A DNA stretch of 64,000 nt from Isoetes taiwanensis (Eukaryota > Streptophyta > Lycopodiopsida > Isoetales > Isoetaceae): the NCBI GenBank assembly GCA_021234155.1, contig JAJEKV010000035.1, forward strand, positions 10,540,407 to 10,604,406, read 5' to 3'. The notes below the pieces were generated by a model that had not been told where the DNA came from, did no database searches, and worked only from the letters and a program-made list of their open reading frames with translations. This document shows, one piece after another, positions 1 to 12,297 of this stretch; the first letter of the stretch is position 1, and the number at the start of each line of letters is the position of its first letter. The translations under genes were made by a program, and so were the position numbers.

Positions 1-126
1 AGCAACGGCAAGATGTCGGCTCAACCCCACCACCGTGATCGTGTCAAGGCGGAAATTGACAAACTCCCTTCACGCAGTTTTGATCTATGAGGTCAAACAT
101 TCTCGAATGGGTGAGCCCCATCGTCA

Positions 127-830
127 TTGCACTCAAACACAATGGTAAGATCCGGCGTCTGCGTGGACTACCGAAAACTCAATCGGGCCACGGGCGTGAT
201 CATTTTCCACTTCCCTTCACCCCCGTGTTCGAAGAGGTCATTTGGACATGAGATGTACTCCTTCATGGATGGTTTTTCCGGCTACAATCGATTCTCAATC
301 AAAGAATCTGATCAACTCAAGACTACTTTCACCACCCGTGGGGCACTTTTGCCTACAAAGTGGTTCCTTTTGGTTTATCAAACTCTCCATCCACGCTTCA
401 ACGATCATGCTCTCGGTTTTTCATGATTTTATGAAGGAAAATCCCTTCTTACAAATTTTTCAAGATGACTTCTCTACCTACAGCCCATGGTGACCATTTG
501 GATAAAGTGGAACTCATCTTTCAAAATGTGATGAGTCCGGCATTAGTCTCAATCCGAGAAATGCACCTTTTGTGTCACCTCGTGTTCTGTTAGGACACGT
601 TGTCGCCAACCAAAAGTGTATCACCACCCGATCCCGCCAAAATCGGTTTGTGTGCTCAAAGCTCAAGCACCGGCCAATATCAAGGAGACACGCTCTTTCC
701 CGGGTAAGGTCAATTATTACTCCACCTTCATTCTGGACTGGCAGCCATTGCATCCCATTCATAAACTCACAAGTGATGAAACCACCGGGCTTGGAATTCC
801 CGGCGGATCTTTGCTTTCCAACAGGTTGAA
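127..830 (+). pseudogene. Ty3 reverse transcriptase, frameshifted
   Basis: The blocks VDYRKLNRAT, YSFMDGFSGYN and FLQIFQDDFSTYS are RT palm motifs, so the catalytic Asp pair is still readable. The frame changes near 420 and again before 572, where the connection region (KETRSFPGKVNYYSTF) continues. Base-level comparison with 56736-57300 shows the same sequence with small indels here. The domain would have copied element RNA into DNA. No intact product is possible. Confidence 0.85.
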
Positions 831-849
831 GCTTTTGCTTACTCGGGCC

Positions 850-1230
850 CTGTTCTTGTTCCTCCTCAATGGGACAAGCCCTTTCATGTTCATGTCGATG
901 TCGGCATTTGCTATTGGAGCTGTTCTCTCTCAAGAATATGATCGCTAATCGACAAACCAACAGAATCGCCCGGTAGGAGCTCAATTCCTGGCGGAGCGCA
1001 ACTACCTGCCACGCAGGCGTGAAGCCTTGGGTTTAATTTTACGTGTCCAACGCTTCCGTCACTATCTTTTAGGCGGTCGGATCAAATTCTTTTGTTGACC
1101 ACCAAGCACTCCTTTATTTGATCAACAAATCCACGCCCACGGGCGCATTGCTCATTGGGTCCTATTTCGCAAGAATTTGCACCTTTTGAAATTGTTCACA
1201 AGGCGGCCAAATCTCATGTTGTCCCGATTA
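850..1230 (+). pseudogene. Ty3 RNase H domain remnant
   Basis: Residues FAIGAVLSQ at 905-930 begin the Ty3-type RNase H domain. HYLLGGRIKFFVDHQALLYL can be followed near 1060-1120, split between frames. It lies between RT and integrase, as in all Ty3 pol genes. Several frame breaks make it non-functional. Confidence 0.7.
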
Positions 1231-1439
1231 TCTTTCACGCATCCACACGGATGATCCCTCTACGGTGTCTCGGGGCGCCTTTCTGACGCTCAACTCTTTT
1301 TTACGGTCACGGCAACACCACATTGGTTCCAAGCCTTTCAGCGATATCTCCTCACAGGCTCTTCCACCGAGGGCCGCCCGCGCTCTCCAAAGCGACAATC
1401 CCGTCGACATCAATTTCTCCGCACAGGTCCGCGGACTAC

Positions 1440-2651
1440 ACCATGGTTGCGGCCATCTTTACAAAAAGGTAAGGATACCATTCTTCGACGCAGTGTTCTC
1501 CCTCATGAGGTTTCGGATATTGTTCGAGAAGCCCATGAAGGGCTCGGTGGTGGTCATTTTCATGGTGACACCACGGCATCGAAAAATCCTTCTTGCTGGT
1601 TATTTTTGGCCCACGCTCTTCAAAGATGCTCCACGCGCCCGCCGACGTGTGATGCTTGCCCGGTGGGGGGGCCACGCCCGTGGCGCTCTTCCCTTGACGT
1701 CGGTCGCCACGCCACTTCCCTTCAAAAATGGGGAATGGATTTTGTGGGACCCATCGATCCTCTGCCCGGCACACACCCGCGTCTCGCTACATTCGGTTCT
1801 CGCCCGACCACGCTACTAAATGGGCGGAAGCTTGCGCTCTTCCCAACAACATGCGGCCCAAGACAAAACCAAGGTCCTCTATCAACAAATCATCACGCGA
1901 TTCGGTCGCCCCCACCTGAGCTGGTCGATGATCGTGGTGTCCATTTTATCAATCATACCATCAAGGAGCTGACGGATTATCTCCTCATACATCATCATAA
2001 GAGCACACCTTACTATCCTCAAGGGAATGGTTTGGCAGAAAGCACCAACAAAACTCGGTCACAATTCTCAAGAAAATTTGTGATGCTTCTCGAACCGACC
2101 GGGCAAAACAAACTTCCTACTGTTCTTTGGGCTTACAACACTTGTTTCAAAATAGCTACTGGTCACACTCCTTTCAAATTGGTTTATGGTCAAGAAGCTC
2201 TCATGCCTTTTGAGTACATTCTCCCAACTCTCCGTTTTCAACCAAGCTCTTTGCTCATAATCCGCCTGCTGCACTTAAAGAAAGGGTTTATCAATTGGAA
2301 CAGTTGGATGAACTTAGAAGGGATGCTTATATTCGTGTTCTTCATGGACAACGGTTGCAAAAATCTTTACATGACAAAAGTTTGAAGACAAAAACATTCA
2401 AGGAAGGAGATTTGGTTCTTCTTTACGATTCTCGGTACAAAAATTTTCCGGGTAAGCTTAAATTTCGATGGCTTGGCCCTTATCGAATTGCTCAAGTGGT
2501 TCAACCCAGCGTTTTCCAGCTGGCCGAATTAGATGGAACTCCATTACCTACACTGGTTAATGGCTTTCGCCTCAAAACATTTCATACCACAGAAAGTGAC
2601 ACTCAACACCCAGATGCTGTTCCAGACACAAACACAACAGATAGTGACTAA
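1440..2651 (+). pseudogene. Ty3 integrase, frameshifted
   Basis: An HHCC-like zinc segment is visible around 1540-1670 (HEGLGGGHFHGDT, then CDAC). The catalytic core has WGMDFVGP, VDDRGVHF and GNGLAEST, so the D, D, E residues can all be pointed to. The C-terminal domain lies in another frame at 2295-2651 (FKEGDLVLLYDSRYKNFPGK, LKFRWLGPYRI), the GPF/Y-type module of Ty3 integrases. At least one frameshift near 2290 separates core and C-terminus. The enzyme would have inserted element cDNA into chromosomes. Confidence 0.85.
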
Positions 2652-5600
2652 ACCAGCGGCATATTTATATTATAGGTGGAATTTTTTTACAAAATGTGGG
2701 CACAGCCCAGCTATTTCCGCTATGGGCACTGCCCTATATACAAAAACGGGCTCAGAGCCCTATCTACTAAGTCCTACGAAGAAACACCCTCTACTCGGGT
2801 TTGAGGCGGAGGTGATCAAGATGTGGTAGAGGTTACGCTTTCGGGGTCCCAAAAGGTGCGAGAACCACCTCCATCCCGTTGGTATGAGGATCGGGATGTT
2901 CAGCCATCCCGACACACCAGCCATCCATTCTCGGGCCCACGATTGTGGCGGCGCCAGAGGGTCCGGACAATTCATTTTGCAAGTAATCCACTCTTGACAG
3001 TTAGTGGGCATCGTGCAGTTCTCGTTCAAACCGGCGGCAGCCATCTTTGGCGCCATCGGATGTCTTAACTTCACTCCGGTTAGTCTTATATAGCCAACCG
3101 AGGAACTCCTTGTCGGCGTTGACCAATCACAAAAATCGCCAACGTTTGCAATGCAAGGCTTTTTCTAAAGTGAGAATCTTTTCTCCCGCATATCTAGCCA
3201 TGGTACCTTCCGACACATTCGTTTTAATGATATCCAACTTCGAGTTGCCCGACATTAAATGCCATTCCTTCTTTTCACGCTGTCAAACATTAATGTGTGT
3301 CCTTTGGCCACACGTCACATCCCATCATTCTCTCACGCCTCATCTCCACCGTTCATTCCTTCTCCCTTTGGTGTTTGGGGACTTAGCCAAATTTTTGCCT
3401 CTCAATCGCCTCCTTGGCATCTTTTCGACACCTGGCACCATCAACGCGGTTGCGGCCGCCCTTATCATGCCCCTTAAGCCCATTCTTGGCGCCCTAAACC
3501 TTTTAAGCTTCTCTGCCCGACTTCTCTCGTTCTCTCGCCCTTGCATCACCGTTCTTGTTGAAGCTCTTTGCCATGGCTGCACCAAAATTTTCTTCACTTC
3601 AAACTCCGCTCGCTCGAGGGAACTGGCTCTTTTCGAGTCTGTCTCTTTCTTGACGCCCACTTTCCGTGAAGCCCTTGTTGGCCCGAATCGTGAAGTCGCG
3701 AACGTGAGAAACTTTTACGAATTCTCTCAAATGGAACTTCCGGCTCGAATCGACCGGTTGAAACAGTTCATCGCTAACATCGTCAACAGCCCGCATGGCT
3801 ACACCACAGTGGTCGATGGCACCACCATTTCGCTGACTCAACATCTGATTTGAGGTATTCCATATTCCTTTGCAAACCCCTTGTTTATCTTGGTCAGCCC
3901 TCTGGGATCTAGATGTCACTAAGTTTGGTGCACCTCCTTATCACGCCAATGTACATCGCGACAAATTTAGACAAACCCCATGAAACTTTTGTTAAGTTTT
4001 ACGTGGCGTAAGTTCCTTGGGTATTCTATCAAGAACACCCATATCAATAAACCTTTCTATAATATTGTGCTCAACGCTTTCACTCCAACCACCACATTGA
4101 TTGGCCCCAATTGTTGTTCTCTGAGTCTTCTCCAAGAAATTGACCGTCTTGGTTTCCGGCTTCTACCTCACGAAACCCGTGGGAGGCCATCTTCAAGCCC
4201 TCATCTGTCATTACTTTCCTCCCTCACCTCCTCATTCTCATGCTTCCACTCAACAGTCCTTTCATTCCCTTCCTCAAAATCCGCCCGATTGACACTTCCG
4301 CCCTTCTCCTTACGGTCATGTCGGCCATAACACCACGCATGTCCTTTGTCTCCTCCTCCTCTCTGAAACAAGGCCCTCGGCTTCTCATCATGTCTCACAA
4401 ACGCGTCTCAAACACGACAGCAAGGGCCCCTCGCCTCTGCACCCTCGCCCGACTTTTGTATCAATATCGGCCCGGGATGCTCAAGGCTGCTTTGCTCTCA
4501 AGTTACCACGAATCCCAAGAAGCTCTCATGAATGGGGTTCAAAAGGCTCTGGAGGCCTCAGGCCACGGTCCCACCGTGACCTTCAAGCTGCCACCGCACA
4601 AGTTCAAACTTTGGAAGCCCAACTTCAAGAAAAGCACGGGCTCTCTTACGTGCACGCATAGATCTCCAAAGTGCAAAGGATCGGACCAGCCTTCTTGCGG
4701 ATCAACAGGCTCGGCTTCAATCCAAATTCGGGACTTATTGGAGCAAAATCACCCAAAGCCACCCTCCTTAATGACAAGGGGAAAGATATTGCTAAGCTCG
4801 GCTTTTGTACTCAGAGCTTTGTGACAATTACAACACTCAAGTTCAACACCTTACGGGACCGTGGCGGCAAATTGCCTCTTTGAAGACTCGGCTCTCCACG
4901 CAGACTTCTCGGCTAACATCCCTCCAAGACCGGTGGCGGAGGTTGAAAACGAAAACTTCTTGATGACGCTGGGAGATTGCCGTGCCGCCTCAATGCTCTT
5001 GGGCAATCCTCCTCACGGGTTAACCCTTCTCGAACGGGTCCGTGACCCAACCGCCTACGTTAGACAAGGACCACGGGATCCGTGACCTCGAACACCGGCT
5101 AGAGCAAGCTATTGATCTGGCGATGAGGCTCGAACAAAACTTGAAGGCTATATTACCATTGCTCTCAACCCGCTTTGTTGACTACCTATTCCTTCCGGTT
5201 ATCTCGATTATGTGGTTGCCGCCGCCACCTCTTTCTTCTGAAGTGGCATACGGTGATGGACCCGCATGTTCCCCTAGCGACGCAGATTTTCTTCGGATCT
5301 GGCGGACCTCGTGTTGAAGACAAAGGTTTATTTTGTGCCCTTTTAGTCTTTGATCTCATTCACCGTGGACGATCCGGATATGATCACCTTCCGAGTTGTT
5401 CAGCCAATGGCCTACATTTTCATGATTTCTATCTAGGCGATACACGGGACAAATTTCGAGATGGGCCACATCGGAACTTTCGGGTGACCCCACACTTCAA
5501 TGGTTGCTTTTGGATAACAACCCCATAAATACGATCATGATCGACACATGCTCTTCATCAAGAGTACATCTGGGAACTTGCTCATTATTTGCCTCTCACG

Positions 5601-6540
5601 GCAAGGCTGAAGCGGCCTGCAACAGATAAGGAAATATCTCCGGACATCAGAGGATCTTCCCTTTTGCACAAAATCTACATCACGACACGGCGAGGTTACA
5701 ATCAGCTGCGTGCTCTTTTGGATAGCAAAACCGGTTCCCGCGGGTTGGGATAGCCCTCTGTTTACTCTCGGCTCCACATTACGAGGTGGGATCGTTGGTG
5801 CAAGGCTCTAGATCACGCCCTTGTCGATGGTCGGGGGGGCGGGCTCGGCCAACCCGCCCCACGGGCACAGCTCCTTCTCCATTATGCTTCTGCAGGTGCC
5901 CCTCCGCCCCCGGGTTTCTTACTTCGATTGGCGTCTTCCTTTCGGACCAAGGTCATGGATGGCCCGCCGCGGGATCCCTCCGCCTCGGATCTCGGCCGGA
6001 TCTCGGTGGGATCCCGCTTCATCGAGCGATCCGCTTGGGAGGATAATGCCACCTTAGACTCTCTTTGAAACACGGATCTATATTGCAAATGCGGCGTGGT
6101 TGGCAGCGGCCGAGATGCCATTTATGGCCTCGACACCTTCTTGCGAGAATCTTTGCCACCTCCCACGACCCTTGGTCCACCGTCGGTGGGTTTTACGTCT
6201 TGCTCTCAAAGCCTCTTGGTCAGCTCCTCAATCGGCGTCCATCTTTTCTTGCAATCGAATGCGGCGTCGGTGCTTTTCGGTCTCTGAACTTTTACCTCCT
6301 CATGGAGTGCGGTTTGTTTCTTGGAAGCCCATCTTTGCCCTTGAAGACATGAGTGCGCTCTCATTTTCTCATTGTAGCCCGATCCACGCCCTTGGGCTCA
6401 ATACTCCTCTGCTCTTCAAAAGCGCCCGGGGATCTCATTGGCGTTACCATAATGGTGCCGTCCTCACTCCGCGAGGATCACTTTTCCGGTGATGGCTTCC
6501 CTTCTCGAAACACTTCCTCCTTTTCTTCACGGTGTCGTTT
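2652..6540 (+). other. Ty3 3' extra region, coding content unrecognised
   Basis: This stretch lies between integrase and the 3' LTR. It has fairly long plus-strand open frames (3047-3853, 4240-4824, 5175-5528, 5786-6046) that follow one another in different frames, as expected for a decayed ORF. The segment around 5040-5140 looks helical and charged (IRDLEHRLEQAIDLAMRLEQ), suggesting a coiled coil. No zinc knuckle, protease motif or transmembrane envelope signature was recognised. Athila-type elements carry an extra ORF here, so a decayed additional ORF is the simplest reading. Function is unknown. Confidence 0.4.
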
Positions 6541-6551
6541 GGTGGGGGGAG
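6541..6551 (+). promoter_or_regulatory. Polypurine tract
   Basis: GGTGGGGGGAG directly precedes TGTTAGTCCC, a TG-starting sequence. This is the expected position of the plus-strand priming site immediately upstream of a 3' LTR. Confidence 0.65.
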
Positions 6552-7100
6552 TGTTAGTCCCGTGCCTCTCCTGCAGGACTATTCATGCATACTGACGGAC
6601 CAGGTCAAGCTCAAGGATCCACAGGGCAGGGCGCGGGTCAGCCGTCCAAAGCCCAAATAGAAGACAAAGCGGCGGACCCAGCCAAAGCTCGTCCCACAAC
6701 AAGAGGCGCCGCTCAGACAAGTGACGGCTCGTCACCACCCGCGTCAGCGTCAGCGTGATTCCAGGCACTTTAAGAGGCACCGCCAACATTCCTGCAAATC
6801 AGGCCTCCTTCCAGGAGTCGGCACCGAAATCAGTCAGAGTGTCTATATTGGGCCAAAGGCCATTGTACTATATATATGAGTAGAGCTAGCACATAAGTTT
6901 TTAGATGAGTTTTGAGTCTTGTCTCTCTTAGTCTTCTCTTGATTGCGAGAAGCTCATGTATGTTCATCATTGATATCAAGGAAGCTATCATTTTCCTCTC
7001 ATTGTTCTCTTTGTTCTGTTTTCTTCATCTTGTTCTTTTCTTGCAAATCCCGCGTGACATAGTCCCCCGACTTCTCCTGTTAGATCCAAGGGTCCTCACA
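6552..7100 (+). repeat. Ty3 3' LTR (right end approximate)
   Basis: It begins with TG right after the polypurine tract. A TATA-like run (ACTATATATATGAG) at 6868-6880 would be the U3 promoter, followed by a T/C-rich R/U5-like stretch. The 5' LTR is not in the window, so the end cannot be fixed by comparison; it is placed near the CTCACA ending at 7100. Confidence 0.55.
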
Positions 7101-8910
7101 GAGGGCTGTCTTGCATGAGTTCCCGAACCCAGACCCCAAACACAAACAGAATGAAACAGAAAGGTACGATGATGTTTGTTTGCAAAAGTTCTCATTCACA
7201 AACATTTTGCACGGGAATGTTAGGGTGTTCTGTTATTTGCATGGCACCTAACGTGAAATAGATAATGGCCCTTAAAACCTCTCATGTTGTTGAATGCCTA
7301 CAGTGCATTGTATTGCAATACTCATTTCTCATTTGGTCTAACCAGGCTTCAATATAATCTTTTTCTGGCTAGAAGCACATGAATGCCAACAATTAACTTG
7401 GTCATACGTTGACGCAATTACAGCTGATTACAGAAATTTTGAATCGATAAAGTTTCTTGGCTCGGCAATAAAATTTTCTCTGACTCATATGTGATTTAGG
7501 GATCTTTTTTGCTGAAGATTGATGGGCCTACAGTGGTGGCCTTTTTGATCCCTAATGTGTATGTACCGATATCATTAAGTCCCACTCTAGAGAATGGCCT
7601 TGTTCTCAAACATATCTTGTATGTTGATGCATCTCTGGTAGTATCAATCAAACAAACAAGTAACAAGTGCATTTATCTCCGCTTGTTATCCTTTTGTTGG
7701 TTACTTGGTGGGCTTACATTTAGAAGCACTTAGGTGTTTTTAACATCATAAAACTTGTCTCGTAAGCCTCTCCGAATTATTTCGATTATCGTAACATTGG
7801 CAATAAGTTCTATGTTATCATAGTAGACCACAGTCCAATCTCTTTACAACATATTAATATAAAGTAGTTTCTAAGACGGTAGGAGTAATTTGAGGATGCC
7901 TTCTACTTACGGCAAGCCCCGAGCCATCTTCACCATGATACTTGCTTGTCCGATGCGGGTTCCTCGTGATTGTTGATAGCACTGGGCCGCAACGGAATGA
8001 AGATATTAACTTCCATTACAGAGGGTTTGACATATAGGCATTATACCATGCTTATTTTTTTAACTACAGTTTCTTGCGTGATAGCAACTTCCATGCCCTT
8101 TACCTTGCGGGTTCACTTTGTCCGGAAAGGTAGTAGGTGCACTGGAGGAGATAGTTTGTCGACTATTGGAGAAGGTCCCGCAGAGTGAAGGTCATATTAA
8201 CGCCAAATGCATGCAGCTGGATTTGGTGACCCCATTCATGTAACAACATTCTGGGGCCACTTTTGCGTTCTCCAACCTACCAATAGGTGACCATGAAGAT
8301 TCTGAATTTATAGCCTAGACCAGTTCTAAACGTTTGATAGGATGCGTCTCTATGAAGTTCCAGATGCATATAAACGGTAATATGTAGAATAGAATAGAAT
8401 AGAATATGTAAGAAAGCTTAAAGTCATTTGGTATCTCCAAGAGCTCGAATATTCATGCAGATCAAAGCTGTAAGTAGAGGCATTTGCAACTTTTAGAATA
8501 CAATAGAAGGTCCAACTGTTTGTGAACTAATAAATTTATAAAGGCGGCTTGCTATATCATGCATTTATGTGTACTTTTACCTTGGGCGTCTAGTTGTTGA
8601 CCACGTTGTAATTTTTCATCCTTGATAAAGAAGGAAATTTTTGGAAGCTGATGTGTAGCTTAATGGTTTTACCTTTCTTCAGAAGTAAGGAGGTTTGTTT
8701 GTAATGAAATGAATAGACTTTATGCCTAGGATATATTTGCTCAAAATTTGTGATTATCCTATGGCTATTTTATGGATCAACATCAACAAATATTATGGAC
8801 AGTTATGCATGGAAGCACAATATTCTACTAGCGGAAATTGAATGATGAATATTGTCTGCCATCTTAACTGCTCTAGGTCTTTATCTTTATATCTCATAAA
8901 CTCATCAAAC
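7101..8910. other. No gene recognised
   Basis: The region is AT-rich with only short open frames and no family resemblance. It contains an AATAG-type pentamer run at 8383-8406, which on the minus strand would read as a CTATT retroposon-style tail like those at 18010 and 53833. Confidence 0.5.
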
Positions 8911-9128
8911 GTTTTTTTTTTTTTGAAGAACGTGTTTTACTTCATATTATACACTCAAAATATTACAAAGTACTTCCAGAAGTAAGAAATGTCCCTGAAG
9001 CATCAATCACTTTTAGATGATCACTCCATATTGGAATTTTAATACGATCAGGCCAATTGGAGATCTGAAAGCAATTATACAACTTCTTACGAATTTCTTG
9101 AAGCATCACCTGAGAAGAAATACGCTTA
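8911..9128 (-). mobile_element. 5'-truncated L1-type LINE fragment with TSD
   Basis: A T run followed by GAAGAACG (on the minus strand, CGTTCTTC then poly-A) marks the 3' end of a minus-strand insertion. The 17-bp sequence TCATAAACTCATCAAAC occurs exactly at 8894-8910 and 9129-9145, flanking the insert. The same GTTCTTC-poly(A) ending occurs in the plus-strand insertion at 44156-44558, so both probably belong to one family. No coding segment is recognisable in this short piece. Confidence 0.8.
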
Positions 9129-9145
9129 TCATAAACTCATCAAAC

Positions 9146-12100
9146 TTTGATATGCATACAAATGCACTACTTTATCAATATAATAAAACTCATCAAACAA
9201 TAGTCAGTCATAGTTGAAATATTGCTAAATCATAGCTGAAATATATTATGTTAACAGTAGTCTCAGGTACAAACATAGATAATGGACATGTAACTTTGAA
9301 CTGAATATTGCAGGAAATCATAGATTGGGATATAGAGTTTAGCAATGATTATGTGCATGCTTTAGCTGATTTTTGCTATCCATTGCCTCCGGGATACTCT
9401 AAAGCTGCAGGGAAGCTATTCTCCATTTGTTATAAGGGACGCCATAGCATAATGTGAAATGTCATGGATCCATCTTACATGCACATTTGCAATATATTTT
9501 TGGTTTAGATACCGTCATCTATGTGAAATTTCTGTGGTCTCTGCAGCTTGACACTTAGAGACAGTGAAAACAAGACCCTTAAAGTGTCCCTTGCATTATT
9601 TTCTTGTTCTGAACATGATTCTCAAATTTACTATTATATATGGTTATGCAAGCTAGATCTCTATATTTCTATATGCTCTATAAGATAGATGAACATTTTC
9701 TGTTCATGGTTTAAGTTATTTGTTTCGTTGAAAATGTGACAAGCTTTTACCTGGTAAAGCCAGAGAAATCTGTAGATGTATTTTACAAACCAACCTTCAT
9801 GGCATCAAAGCACATTGGTGACATTCATATAGATGAGTTCGGGTTGCTTGATAAAACTGCTGTAATAATTGTTCAAGATGATGTTTTTCACCTTTAAGTG
9901 ATAGAAGTAGAAGAAGTAAAGTGTATATTGCATATACTTCTAATTGCGCCAGCACCATAATTTACTAAACAGCCTATTCTCAGAGGACAGCAGTGTTTGT
10001 AGAGCAGGGCTCATCTATAAACAAAAAATGTGGCATTCAATCCGGTAATGCGGGCTTCACTTCATTCTAGAGACTCCCATCCTTAAAGGTTGGTGGCAAA
10101 AAAAGTTGCTATTGCCTTGTTTTTCAGCGCTGTAAGCGTTGTCATATCATGTAGCAAATTACTACTGCGTTCCTTTTTTTTTTATTAGATTTTGTTGTAT
10201 AGATTAAAGCTAAAGACGAAGGGGCCAGAGAGGGAAAGGTTAAGCCAGAACGACGTAGGACTTTTGATGTGGAAGTTGAGAAACTAGTAGGTTAGCAAAA
10301 ATGAGCGTGGCTTTTTGGTGATTATTGTGAGTATGGCAATTTGGGGTTGAAGTTGCTCAGTTAGATAAGATTACAAACTTAGACATGTGACAGTTCATCG
10401 AGCCAGAAGGTAATGTAGAAAAGCGTGGACTGAGAGTAGGCTACCAGGTTATTTGTACCAATGGTCCTGAAGGAGAAGAATATTGGCCTGCAACCAAGGT
10501 GGGTTTTACCAAGCGAGACGTTTATCCCAGACCCTCATCATAGTATATTTCTGTGTATCAATGTCCATAAACACTGCTTTGAAGTCCTGGGTTTGGAAGT
10601 TATTTCTATAACTTTATGAGGTTCTGCAAGACAGAAGAAATTGATGTGCTAAAACTGTGGAAAATTTGAATCCTGCTACCCCACCAGATCCTGAAGAATT
10701 TGCTAGGATCTTTGGCTCCATTTAGGTGTGCCAATTGTAGGAATTTAGATTTGATGTATGAAGAACTCATTGCAGCACAATGAGCAAAACTTGCTAGCAT
10801 TCAGACTTATGTTAAGACTTTTAGACCCCTGAATAAATTGCTGCCTATATTGCTCTTGTTTCTACCATGTCTGTGTTGGTCTGTTGACCTGTTTTGTAAC
10901 TTTATTACTATGCAAAAGCAACAGCAACAACAAAAGCTAAAAGCTAAAGGGACTGTGCAATTGAAATAGGATAGAGTTAAGTATAAGATGAATAGAATAT
11001 AATTATTAACAACATACTTATTTCGGTTAATATGGCCCGTCTGTACACAATCATCATTATTTTATATTTTTGTAATTCCCTAGTTGTTGCAAAATGAGTT
11101 CCTGACTATGGTAATTTGGAATGTTGCAGGACTTAAAGGGATTAAATGGCCACATAAATTTGTCTAGCACCATCCTCCTTTATAAGATACTTGACGATGG
11201 CTTTATATATCTTTCGTAACATTTCTCTTCAACTATCTCGTCTACATGTCCAAAAATATACATGATTTGGACCTGTGTTTTCTCACCTTGTGTTCTAGAA
11301 GAAAATAAGATGTGATTAAGAAATAAGAATATAAAGTTATTGCCTTTCCAAACCTGTGAAACTAGACCCATTGTTTATTAACAAACATCTATTAACACAA
11401 TGTTGTGAAACACACTCGGATTAGAGATATATTTGTCTCCCCATGAGTATATTGGAACTATAAATGGTTCGTAGATAGCATTCGATATGATAGATTTCTA
11501 GCAACATGTATATGCTCTTATATTAATCTAGTTCTTAGGATGTTAATCTAGCAAGGCTAGTGTTGCAACATAGGTCACCATTGACAATTGATCTAAAGCT
11601 TTTTTCAGTTTTTTCAATGATTCCGTGATGTCTTATAGATCACTACAACTTTATTGTTCAAACAGCTAAAATTTCCCTTCCCTTTGAATTCCTCTCACCC
11701 CATTGCCCAAGACATCCCAGATGCAAGCCCTTGTTGAAAAATGTTGCTTTTTATTTACATGTTATACAATTTCATCAAACTATAAAGAGTTATACATCTA
11801 GAGTAACAAAATCTAACAGAATTTTTTCATTATCTACATTTTTCTCTAGCTTATTATACGTCTCGAGTAATAAAATCTAGCACAATTATTTTATCGTCGA
11901 TATTTTTCTCTAGCTTATTTGAATTAACTGTTATAATAAACATTGAAAGTGACAGCAATTTTCAACACGAATAACTTACACAACTATTAGCCTTCAAGAA
12001 AGGTGATCCATCAAAGCTTCTCCATCGCAATGTTAATTCTCATTATTAAGCCATGCTAATGATTTTTGTTGCATCTTAGGCACCTATAAATTCCTAATGT

Positions 12101-12297
12101 TGGATTGCCTAAACTCCGATGAAATGCTAGACTCTGTAACATATTTTAATCCTGCACTTAGTCATACATAAAATAGTCCTTTGAGACTAAATGCACAGCA
12201 CTTATTCGCAATCTCAAAACACTATTCTATTCTTCACGTTTGATTAGTTTAATAAGGCAATATGTAACGGATTGTGGTGCATTTATTTTGGCCATTT
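9146..12297. other. Mostly non-coding; possible decayed exons
   Basis: Two plus-strand stretches look exon-like but were not identified. Around 9314-9440 a frame reads DYVHALADFCYPLPPGYSKA after an AG. Around 10380-10500 a frame reads IEPEGNVEKRGLRVGYQVIC before a GT. Neither matches the CURLY LEAF sequence found downstream. The rest is AT-rich and without open frames. Confidence 0.3.

Larger units (their letters stand above)
1..7100 (+). mobile_element. Ty3/gypsy LTR retrotransposon, 3' part, decayed
   Basis: The order of pieces is reverse transcriptase, RNase H, integrase, a long extra region, a polypurine tract and a 3' LTR. The 5' part lies outside the window. Coding frames change many times, so the copy is dead. 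The RT active-site box reads FQDDF, close to the F-x-DDF form of plant Athila/Tat-type elements rather than the YxDDI form of chromoviruses; the lineage call is inference. About 3.9 kb separates the end of integrase (near 2651) from the LTR, which suits lineages with an additional 3' ORF. A second, less damaged fragment of the same family lies at 56736-57420. The right border near 7100 is approximate because I could not identify the terminal CA or a target duplication. Confidence 0.85.

Noticed and set aside
1265-1819. Plus-strand 184-residue frame and its antisense partner
   Set aside because: It overlaps the integrase reading and contains only pieces of the zinc segment in the wrong frame; treated as part of the decayed integrase.
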